Shown: positions 1 to 5,592 of the stretch, one piece after another | How the letters are laid out: each line of letters starts with the position of its first letter | How positions within the stretch are numbered: the stretch's first letter is position 1 | Assembly (NCBI GenBank): GCA_039931635.1 | Contig: JBDTRO010000073.1 | Coordinates: 1 to 8,041, forward strand | Direction: 5' to 3' | DNA from: RBG-16-66-20 sp039931635 | Lineage (GTDB): Bacteria; Pseudomonadota; Gammaproteobacteria; Burkholderiales; SG8-39 | DNA length: 8,041 nt | Made by a program: the position numbers and the translations under genes | The notes under the pieces: model-generated | The model's database searches: none | Seen by the model: only the letters and a program-made list of their open reading frames with translations | What the model was told of the DNA's origin: nothing

Positions 1-1
1 T

Positions 2-322
2 CCCGCGCCCGCGCCCGTCGCAGTTCCTGCACCCGCACCGGAATCTCGTCCGGCACCCGTCGCGGTTCCGGTGCCAGCACCCGTTCCACCGCTGGCACCT
101 GTCGCCACTCCGGCACAAGCGCCGGCGCCTCGGACGGCGCCAGTCGCCGTTCCCCCACCTCCACCGGTTATCGCTCCGCTCGCCATCCCCGCGCCGGCAC
201 CCCAACCCGCTCCCATCGCACCGCGTCCTGTCGTCGCCGTTCCTGCGCCCGGCGCGCCGGCGCCCGCCACGAGCGCGATTGCAGCCATCGCGCCCGCGCC
301 GTCCGCGCTCACGTCGCCCAAG
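2..322 (+). repeat. Degenerate Pro/Ala-Pro-Val low-complexity coding repeat
   Basis: The stretch encodes imperfect iterations of units such as PAPVAVP, APAPQPAP and VAVPAPGAP. At DNA level, variants of gcacccgtcgc and ttcctgcacccg recur with mainly third-base changes. The unit length is irregular, so this is a degenerate compositional repeat, not a clean tandem array. It begins before the window and ends where the globular domain starts. Confidence 0.75.
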
Positions 323-625
323 CTGGATGCCAAGCTGGTCGAGCAGATTTTTTCCTGCCTCGCGCCCGGCCTGCCGCAGGACTGGAAGCGCACCTGGGTC
401 GTGGTCACCAGCGCGGAGGCCGCGGTGGCGACGAAGTTCTTCTTCACCAGCACTTATCGGGATGAAGACGCCGAGGAATTCGTGCCCTGCAACGTGGGGG
501 AAATCACCCGCCGCATCACCGGGCTGAGCGACTCGCTCGCGCCCGCGCAGCGGCGCTGGAAGTCCGCCCGCCTCGCGATCGACAGCGAAGGCGAGTACGA
601 GTTGGTGTACGACTACACGAAATAG
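2..625 (+). CDS. Pro/Ala/Val-rich protein with small C-terminal domain (5' partial)
   Basis: The reading frame is open from the left edge, so the true start lies outside; the ATG at 71 sits inside the repetitive tract and is unlikely to be the start. About 105 residues of the visible 207 are a low-complexity Pro/Ala/Val tract. From about base 323 follows a globular domain of roughly 100 residues beginning LDAKLVEQIFSCLAPGLPQD and ending EGEYELVYDYTK, with a Trp-rich strand (DWKRTWVVV) and a final acidic beta-strand-like segment. That Trp/acidic pattern is faintly reminiscent of YezG/DUF600-type small proteins, but I do not recognise the family. The Pro/Ala tract probably acts as an extended linker. 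Whether the protein is secreted or membrane-anchored cannot be judged without the N-terminus. It converges on the dehydratase gene with abutting stop codons. Coding status is well supported; function is unknown. Confidence 0.75.
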   Translation, partial: PAPAPVAVPAPAPESRPAPVAVPVPAPVPPLAPVATPAQAPAPRTAPVAVPPPPPVIAPLAIPAPAPQPAPIAPRPVVAVPAPGAPAPATSAIAAIAPAPSALTSPKLDAKLVEQIFSCLAPGLPQDWKRTWVVVTSAEAAVATKFFFTSTYRDEDAEEFVPCNVGEITRRITGLSDSLAPAQRRWKSARLAIDSEGEYELVYDYTK

Positions 626-2329
626 TCAGGCTTTCCGCAGGAAATCGAAGTCGCAGCCGTGCTCGGCCTGCAGTACGTGGTCCATGTATAGCTTGGCGTA
701 ACCGCGCAGCGGCATGGCGACCGGCGGCGTCCATGCCGCTTTTCTTTTCGCCAGCTCTCCATCGGCGACCAGCAAGTCGATTTTCCGGTCCTTCACCGAC
801 AGCTTTATGCGATCGCCATTGCGCACCAGCGCGAGCGGTCCTCCCGCGGCAGCCTCGGGCGAAACGTGCAGCACGATGGTGCCGTAGGCCGTGCCGCTCA
901 TCCTTGCGTCCGAAATCCGCACCATGTCCTTCACGCCGGCGCGCGCCAGCTTCTGCGGGATCGGCAGGTAGCCCGCCTCGGGCATCGCATAACCCGACTT
1001 CGGGCCCGCGTTCTGCAGCACCATGAAATCGTCCGCCGTGATGTCCAGCGCGGGATCGTCCACGCGCGCGGCGAGATCGTCCAGCGAACTGAACACCACG
1101 GCCCTGCCGTCGCGCTCGAACAGATTGGCGTCGGCCGCGGAACGCTTGAGGATCGCGCCATTGGGCGCGAGCGAGCCGAACAGCGCCACCAGGCCGCCCT
1201 CCTTCGCCAACGGTTCCGCGAACGGCCGTACCACCGCGCGGTCCACCCAGGCGCCTTCCTCATGCGCCAGGCGCTCACCGAGCGTCTCGCCGGTGACGGT
1301 CATGCAATCCAGGTGCAGCAAGGGCTTGAGTTCCCGCAGCACCGCGCCTACGCCGCCCGCGGCATAGAGATCCGACATGTAGAACTGGCCGGTCGGCTTC
1401 AGATCCACCAGTACTGGCGTCGAGTCGGACACTGCGTTCAGGCGGTGCAGATCTATCTTCACGCCGACCCGCCCGGCAATGGCCGTGAGGTGCACGATCG
1501 CATTTGTCGAGCCGCCGATCGCGAGCAATACGCGGATCGCGTTCTCCACCGATTTCTGGTTGATGATCTGCGACGGGCGGATCGGTTTCGTCACCAGCTC
1601 CACAGCGCGGCGGCCGCTCGCTTCCCCCGCGCGCAGCCGGTCGGCGTGCACCGCGGGAATCGCCGCACTGCCCGGCAGTGCCATGCCAAGCGCCTCCGCG
1701 AGCGCAGCCATGGTGGATGCCGTCCCCATCACCGCGCAGGTGCCGGAGGTGGTGGCGAGATTGCCTTCGACATCGGCAATGCCTTGCGCATCCACTTTGC
1801 CCGCGCGGTGCATGGCCCAGAAGCGCCGGCAATCGGTGCAGGCGCCGAGGCGTTCGCCGCGGTACGAGGTCGGCATCATCGGTCCCGCGAGCAACTGCAC
1901 CGCGGGCACGTCGGCGCTCGCCGCCCCCATCAATTGCGCCGGCACGGTCTTGTCGCAGCCGCCAACCAGCACCACCGCATCCATCGGCTGGGCGCGGACC
2001 ATTTCCTCCACGTCCATCGCCATCAGGTTGCGGAACATCATCGAGGTCGGACTGAGGAACACCTCGCCCAGGGAAGTGGTCGGGAATTCAATCGGCAGGC
2101 CGCCCGCCGCAATCACGCCGCGCTTCACCGCCTCGATCAGCTCCGGAAAATGCCGGTGGCAGTTATTGAAACCACTCTTCGAATCGGCGATGCCGACCAC
2201 GGGCCGCGCCAGCATTTCGCCCGAGTAGCCCATGCTCTTGGCGAACGAGCGCCTGAGATACAGCGAAAACGCCGGATCGCCGTAGTTGGTGAGGCCCCGC
2301 GCCAGCCCGTGCTTCTTGTCATCAGCCAT
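626..2329 (-). CDS. IlvD/Edd-family dehydratase, likely sugar-acid (pentonate-type) dehydratase
   Basis: This is a 567-residue member of the family that removes water from 2,3-dihydroxy acids to give 2-keto acids in the cytoplasm. Three cysteines stand where the [2Fe-2S] ligands are expected: C57 in FNNCHRHF, C125 in GGCDKT and C198 in TSGTCAVMGTAS. Candidate metal ligands are E89, D126, K127 (the usually carbamylated lysine) and E451, and S478 in DARMSGTAYG is the expected catalytic serine. From memory these match R. leguminosarum L-arabinonate dehydratase with a constant offset of two. The C-terminal HVLQA (from 551) and CDFDFL (559-564) resemble the sugar-acid branch more than biosynthetic IlvD. 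The ATG at 2329 is preferred over that at 2368 because it has an AAGGG ribosome site 7 nt upstream, while the longer start lies inside a palindrome. It is divergent from the methyltransferase operon. The exact substrate cannot be fixed from sequence. Confidence 0.93.
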   Translation of the reverse strand: MADDKKHGLARGLTNYGDPAFSLYLRRSFAKSMGYSGEMLARPVVGIADSKSGFNNCHRHFPELIEAVKRGVIAAGGLPIEFPTTSLGEVFLSPTSMMFRNLMAMDVEEMVRAQPMDAVVLVGGCDKTVPAQLMGAASADVPAVQLLAGPMMPTSYRGERLGACTDCRRFWAMHRAGKVDAQGIADVEGNLATTSGTCAVMGTASTMAALAEALGMALPGSAAIPAVHADRLRAGEASGRRAVELVTKPIRPSQIINQKSVENAIRVLLAIGGSTNAIVHLTAIAGRVGVKIDLHRLNAVSDSTPVLVDLKPTGQFYMSDLYAAGGVGAVLRELKPLLHLDCMTVTGETLGERLAHEEGAWVDRAVVRPFAEPLAKEGGLVALFGSLAPNGAILKRSAADANLFERDGRAVVFSSLDDLAARVDDPALDITADDFMVLQNAGPKSGYAMPEAGYLPIPQKLARAGVKDMVRISDARMSGTAYGTIVLHVSPEAAAGGPLALVRNGDRIKLSVKDRKIDLLVADGELAKRKAAWTPPVAMPLRGYAKLYMDHVLQAEHGCDFDFLRKA

Positions 2330-2336
2330 TCGTAAG

Positions 2337-2341
2337 CCCTT
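2337..2341 (-). promoter_or_regulatory. Ribosome binding site of the dehydratase
   Basis: On the minus strand AAGGG ends 7 nt before the ATG at 2329. It supports the 567-residue start over the in-frame ATG 13 codons upstream. Confidence 0.5.
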
Positions 2342-2351
2342 GATTCTTAGT

Positions 2352-2369
2352 AGTGGGCAATATCCCACT
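2352..2369. promoter_or_regulatory. Operator-like palindrome AGTGGG-N6-CCCACT
   Basis: Two perfect 6-base inverted arms are separated by CAATAT, giving an 18-bp dyad about 22 bp upstream of the dehydratase ATG and about 72 bp upstream of the methyltransferase ATG. The geometry fits a site for a dimeric helix-turn-helix regulator that could act on both directions. The cognate regulator is not known; the HTH domain encoded immediately downstream is one candidate. Confidence 0.45.
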
Positions 2370-2385
2370 TATTTTCCTGGGTTGG

Positions 2386-2405
2386 TTGTGGTTGTCTTCC
2401 CACAA
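2386..2405. promoter_or_regulatory. Second dyad TTGTGG-N8-CCACAA
   Basis: Perfect 6-base arms are separated by 8 bases, centred about 35 bp from the first dyad. The two share a GTGG core but not spacing. It may be a second regulator site or chance. Confidence 0.25.
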
Positions 2406-2406
2406 T

Positions 2407-2425
2407 CCCGGCCGTACTGTCCGGG
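2407..2425 (+). promoter_or_regulatory. Leader hairpin CCCGG-N9-CCGGG before the ribosome site
   Basis: A 5-bp GC stem with a 9-nt loop ends one base before the AGGAGG of the methyltransferase gene. If transcribed it could affect access to the ribosome site. The stem is short and chance is possible. Confidence 0.2.
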
Positions 2426-2426
2426 C

Positions 2427-2432
2427 AGGAGG
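2427..2432 (+). promoter_or_regulatory. Strong Shine-Dalgarno for the HTH-methyltransferase
   Basis: A perfect AGGAGG lies 9 nt before the ATG at 2442. It fixes the start at 2442; the longer frame opening at 2286 overlaps the divergent gene and lacks such a site. Confidence 0.75.
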
Positions 2433-2441
2433 AAGGGTTGC

Positions 2442-3854
2442 ATGGAAGCGCTCGCGGAGCAAGGCAGCACCCTGCTCGACAGCATCTCGGCGTTCTGTCG
2501 CACGAGCGGCATCGCGGAGTCGACCTTCGGCCGGCGCGCGGTCAACGACGGCAAGTTCGTGGCGCGGCTGCGAGACGGCGCGCGCATCACGCCGGAGACG
2601 CTCGAAAGAGTCATCACGTTCCTGGAACGCCATGGCGCGACCGCGCCTGCCTCGCCACCCGAACTGCGCCAGCTGATTCGCGTCGCCGAGCGCGCCGCGC
2701 CTGCGGCACCTCGCACGGCGAGCGAAGGCGCGCCGTCGCGCAATTTCCGCTTCTTCGACAACCGGCAGAAGTATCTGCTGTTCGTCAACACCTGCGGCGA
2801 GAAGGAAACGGTGGCGCGGCGCGTCGGCATGGAACTCGCGCATATCCACCCGCGCCCGCCGGCGATCCGCGTGTTCGATGCGGGCATGGGCGACGGCACG
2901 GTGCTGACACGCGTGATGCGCGAGATGCACCGGCGTTTTCCGACCCGGCCGTTCTATTTCGTCGGCAAGGAAATCAGCCTCGAGGACGTGCGCCTGTCGC
3001 TCGACAAGATGCCCGACCGCTTCTACGAGCATCCGGCCACCGTAATGGTCGTGACCAACATGTACTACACGGAGGCGCCGTGGCTGGCGCCCAAGGCGGT
3101 CAGCGCGGCGACTTCGCTGGTCTGGCACGAAGTCGGCCTGACGGGCACTACGGCACACGAGTTCAGCGAGCAGATCGCTGCGCTGGAGCCGTTCCTGGCG
3201 AAGAACTGGCAGGCGCGCCACAGCGCGAAGACCGGCAACCCGATCTACGAGCGCCCGGTGGCGCTGGTGCTGTACCGGGATGACTTCCGCTTCATGCTCG
3301 ACGAGGCGATTCCGAAGCAGGGCAAGGCGCGCGCCGACTACGACCTGGTGCTCGCCTCGCAGCCCTACCGCTCGCGCGTGCCGGTGGAATTCAAGGCCAG
3401 CAAGGTCATCGGCCCGCTGGCGCGCGCACTGGGACCGGGCGGGCGCCTCCTCGGCATTCACTCCTGCGGCCGCGATCCGGGCCTGGAGATCGTGCGCAAA
3501 ATCTGGCCGGACGAAAATCCGTTCACCACCGGCCGGCATGACCTGCTGCGCGCGGTGCGCACGGAGCTCGGCAAGGAAGCGCGGCATTTCAACTTCAATG
3601 CCTACTCGGATGCGCGTGCCGTCTTCCGCTACGACATGCATACGCTGCCCACCGAGATCGCGGCAAGCATCGGCACGTCGACGCTGTTCGCCGCGTGGAA
3701 CGCCGCGGTGTACGTGGCGCAGATAGACGATGAACGCCTCGCACGCGTCGTGGGCGAGCGCAAATATCTCGATGCCACGCGCGACGTCCTGCAGGCGCAT
3801 GGCGGCCTCTGGTTCCTGGATGAATCCTATGTCGTCTCCCGTAAGCGCGGTTGA
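2442..3854 (+). CDS. HTH-domain / class I SAM-dependent methyltransferase-like fusion
   Basis: This 470-residue protein has two parts. Residues about 11-62 form a helix-turn-helix of the XRE-like kind (AFCRTSGIAESTFGRRAVND followed by a recognition-helix-like FVARLRDG and TPETLERVITFLE). Residues about 100-470 form a Rossmann-type methyltransferase core: motif I RVFDAGMGDGTV (143-154), an acidic residue after the next strand (E177), a motif IV-like YDLVLASQPYR (300-310) and LGPGGRLLGIHSCG (329-342). About 95 residues separate the third strand region (VMVVTNMYY, 201-209) from motif IV, suggesting an inserted cap or substrate domain. No signal peptide or membrane segment is evident, so it is probably cytoplasmic. 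A strong ribosome site selects the start, and its 3' end overlaps the MTHFR-like gene by 26 nt. Methyltransferase fold is well supported by motifs; substrate is unknown, and a regulatory role for the HTH is inference. Confidence 0.8.
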   Translation: MEALAEQGSTLLDSISAFCRTSGIAESTFGRRAVNDGKFVARLRDGARITPETLERVITFLERHGATAPASPPELRQLIRVAERAAPAAPRTASEGAPSRNFRFFDNRQKYLLFVNTCGEKETVARRVGMELAHIHPRPPAIRVFDAGMGDGTVLTRVMREMHRRFPTRPFYFVGKEISLEDVRLSLDKMPDRFYEHPATVMVVTNMYYTEAPWLAPKAVSAATSLVWHEVGLTGTTAHEFSEQIAALEPFLAKNWQARHSAKTGNPIYERPVALVLYRDDFRFMLDEAIPKQGKARADYDLVLASQPYRSRVPVEFKASKVIGPLARALGPGGRLLGIHSCGRDPGLEIVRKIWPDENPFTTGRHDLLRAVRTELGKEARHFNFNAYSDARAVFRYDMHTLPTEIAASIGTSTLFAAWNAAVYVAQIDDERLARVVGERKYLDATRDVLQAHGGLWFLDESYVVSRKRG

Positions 3855-4716
3855 GTCCGCGAGCATCGCCGCGGAACTCGTTTCCGGCGGCTCGCTCGAA
3901 ATGGGCGCGCACCGGCCGCAGGACGCGCGCGCGATCGCGGCGCTGCTGCCGGCGGGCACGCCGGTCTACGTCAACCACCTGCCGCGCCACAATCTGCGCG
4001 ACACGCTCCCGACGCTGGTCGCAGTGCGCGAAGCCGGTCTGGAACCGATTCCGCACATCGCCGCGCGCCGCGTCAAGGATCGGGCCGAACTCCAGAGCTT
4101 CCTCAGCCGCGCGGTTGGCGATGCAGGTGTGCGCAAAGCCCTGATCCTGGGCGGCGACGAGCCCGCGGCTAACGGGGCCTACGCCGACGGCGCCTCGTTG
4201 ATCCGCGAGGGCCTGCTCGCCGCTTCGGGTCTGCGCGAAATCGGCCTGCCGGGCTATCCCGAAGGCCACCCGCGCATTGCTAGCGCCGCGCTCGAAAAGG
4301 CGTTTGCTGAAAAGCGTTCACTCGCTGCGGCGCAGGGCCTGGGAACCTATGTCGTGACGCAGTTCTCCTTCGCGCCGGCGCGCATCATCGAGTACTGCGC
4401 CGGGATGGCGCGCAGCGCGCCCGGCGTTCCCATTTACGTCGGGTTGGCGGGACCCACCAGTCCGGTCACCCTGCTGCGCTTCGCGCAGCGCTGCGGCGTC
4501 AGCGCCTCGCTACGGGCCCTGCACACGCAGGGGATGGATGCCGTGCGGCTGGTTACTCATACCGATCCGGCCGATCAGCTTGCCGCGCTCGCCCATTACT
4601 GCACCGTTCACGCCGATTGCAATGTGGTTGGCGTCCACCTGTTCACCTTTGGCGGCGTCACGTCGGCCGCCAAATGGATGAACCGCTACATCGCGTCGCT
4701 GGGCAGTTCCGCCTAG
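3829..4716 (+). CDS. Methylenetetrahydrofolate reductase-like protein (divergent MetF family)
   Basis: The 295-residue product has the length and motif order of bacterial MetF, a cytoplasmic FAD TIM-barrel that interconverts 5,10-methylene- and 5-methyl-tetrahydrofolate. Visible motifs are SLEMGAHRP (E24, in place of MetF SFEFFPP), IPHIAARR (74-81), LGGDEPAANGAY (D110), GYPEGHP (142-148), TQFSFAPARIIEYC (Q178) and VGVHLFTFGG (268-277). E24, D110 and Q178 correspond to the E. coli catalytic and binding residues E28, D120 and Q183. The altered N-terminal motif and loop content make it a divergent paralogue, perhaps catabolic instead of methionine-biosynthetic. The start at 3829 overlaps the upstream gene by 26 nt and suggests coupling; ATG 3820 is a near alternative, and neither has a clear ribosome site. 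Confidence 0.85.
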   Translation: MSSPVSAVESASIAAELVSGGSLEMGAHRPQDARAIAALLPAGTPVYVNHLPRHNLRDTLPTLVAVREAGLEPIPHIAARRVKDRAELQSFLSRAVGDAGVRKALILGGDEPAANGAYADGASLIREGLLAASGLREIGLPGYPEGHPRIASAALEKAFAEKRSLAAAQGLGTYVVTQFSFAPARIIEYCAGMARSAPGVPIYVGLAGPTSPVTLLRFAQRCGVSASLRALHTQGMDAVRLVTHTDPADQLAALAHYCTVHADCNVVGVHLFTFGGVTSAAKWMNRYIASLGSSA

Positions 4717-4732
4717 TTTCAAATGTCCGCAG

Positions 4733-4752
4733 CCGTCCGGTCGCCGGGACGG
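4733..4752 (+). terminator. Intergenic GC hairpin, possible weak terminator or attenuator
   Basis: CCGTCCGG pairs with CC-GGACGG (one bulged G at 4746) around a TCG loop, an 8-bp stem 17 nt after the MTHFR-like stop. It is followed by ACTTATACTTT, which is U-rich but interrupted, so intrinsic termination would be weak. It also occupies the place of a -35 element for the TATACT box, so it could instead be an operator. Confidence 0.35.
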
Positions 4753-4755
4753 ACT

Positions 4756-4761
4756 TATACT
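4756..4761 (+). promoter_or_regulatory. Candidate -10 box TATACT
   Basis: TATACT differs from the sigma-70 consensus TATAAT at one base and ends 7 nt before the ATG of the racemase-like gene, so initiation would fall at or next to the start codon. No good -35 lies 16-18 bp upstream. It may give the downstream three genes their own start. Confidence 0.35.
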
Positions 4762-4768
4762 TTGGTCT

Positions 4769-5584
4769 ATGAAGCTGTGGTACCAGAGCATGACCCGGCC
4801 AACCGCGTGGGCCGCCTACAACGAAGCGCTCCGCGCCGTGCTGGATTCGGCGAAGGATAGCGGCACCACCATCGAAGTTCACGGCATAGAAAAGCGCGGC
4901 GGCGTGGGCGATCAGTACCGCTATCTCGAATTCATCGAGGCGCAGGAGGTGCTGGAGAACGTGGAGCGCGCAACCCGCGAAGGGTTCGATGCATTCCTCA
5001 TCGGCAACATCGCCGACCCCGGGCTGCGCGAGGCGCGCGAAATCTCCGATATGCCCGTGTTGGGACTCTGCGAGACTTCGACGCACCTGGCCAACATGAT
5101 GGCCGGCAACTTCTCGCTGGTCACGGGAAACCAGAAGGCGGCGCCGAAGATCATCGAGAACATCACGAAGTACGGCCTGGGCGGCAAGCTCTTCGCCGTG
5201 CGCCACATGAAGGTGGACCGGCTGGTGGACCTGAACGAAGCGTTCGTGAATCCCGCTACCGGCAAGGCTCTGATCGACAAGTTCCTCGCCGCGGCCTCGG
5301 CCAACGTCGAGGAGGGTGCCGAACTCGTGATCCCGGCCGTCGGTGTACTGATGGTGCTGCTCGCGCGCCACGGCATCCACGAAGTGTCGCCGGGGATTCC
5401 GATCCTGAACGGTGTCACCGCACTGGTGAAAATGGGCGAAGCGGCGGTCAAGATGCGCAAACTGTTCCGCGGTAGCTGGACCTCGAGGCGCGCGATGTAC
5501 GCCGCGCCGCCACCGGGCCAGATCGAAGAATTGCGGTCCTATTACGGCCCCGTATATCCGTGGGTCGGTAAACCGAAAACCTAG
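4769..5584 (+). CDS. Asp/Glu/hydantoin racemase-superfamily protein lacking both catalytic cysteines
   Basis: The 271-residue product has the two-lobed racemase-family layout: FLIGNIADPGLREARE (77-92), MPVLGLCETSTHLANMM (95-111), NFSLVTGNQK (114-123) and AELVIPAVGVLM (184-195). Family racemases carry a cysteine in the GCxxDPGL-like and LGCxGM-like segments; here these positions read N80 and about A190. The only cysteine in the whole protein is C101, in the segment that normally reads GxxEA. Two-base cysteine racemization is therefore not expected, and an isomerase, lyase or binding role is more likely. No signal peptide is seen. No ribosome site precedes the ATG, but a TATACT box lies 7 nt upstream. 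Its stop codon overlaps the ribosome site of the receptor gene, so the two are co-translated. Family membership is firm; function is not. Confidence 0.82.
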   Translation: MKLWYQSMTRPTAWAAYNEALRAVLDSAKDSGTTIEVHGIEKRGGVGDQYRYLEFIEAQEVLENVERATREGFDAFLIGNIADPGLREAREISDMPVLGLCETSTHLANMMAGNFSLVTGNQKAAPKIIENITKYGLGGKLFAVRHMKVDRLVDLNEAFVNPATGKALIDKFLAAASANVEEGAELVIPAVGVLMVLLARHGIHEVSPGIPILNGVTALVKMGEAAVKMRKLFRGSWTSRRAMYAAPPPGQIEELRSYYGPVYPWVGKPKT

Positions 5585-5588
5585 GAGG
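5583..5588 (+). promoter_or_regulatory. Shine-Dalgarno of the receptor gene, overlapping the previous stop
   Basis: A perfect AGGAGG uses the last two bases of the upstream TAG and lies 4 nt before the ATG at 5593. The arrangement supports the 5593 start over the in-frame ATG at 5617 and suggests translational coupling. Confidence 0.65.
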
Positions 5589-5592
5589 CAAT

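Larger units (their letters stand above)
2330..2441. promoter_or_regulatory. Divergent intergenic control region
   Basis: These 112 bp separate two divergent genes and must hold at least one promoter for each. The stretch is more AT-rich and T/G-rich than the flanking coding DNA. It contains three short dyads (2352-2369, 2386-2405, 2407-2425). I found no -35/-10 pair good enough to place a promoter on either strand. Confidence 0.6.

Noticed and set aside
1..322. Repetitive left edge as a possible CRISPR or tandem array
   Set aside because: There are no constant repeats with unique spacers; the repetition follows from Pro/Ala/Val codons in an open frame.
632..644. TTTCC-GCA-GGAAA hairpin near the convergent stops
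   Set aside because: The stem has only 5 bp, lies inside the dehydratase coding region and has no U tract, so it is not a convincing terminator.
866..2335. 489-codon open frame on the + strand opposite the dehydratase
   Set aside because: It is a shadow of the GC-rich minus-strand gene: its translation is Arg/His-rich with no recognisable motif, whereas the minus strand carries all dehydratase active-site motifs.
2330..2368. 13-codon N-terminal extension of the dehydratase from ATG 2368
   Set aside because: It has no good ribosome site, begins within the palindrome, and the family N-terminus begins close to the shorter start.
3730..3828. N-terminal extension of the MTHFR-like protein from ATG 3730
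   Set aside because: These codons are the out-of-frame reading of the end of the methyltransferase gene and add no family sequence.
2322..3959. 545-codon open frame on the - strand opposite the methyltransferase
   Set aside because: Its composition is Arg/Ala/His-rich and motif-free, and it spans two + strand genes with clear family motifs and a strong ribosome site.
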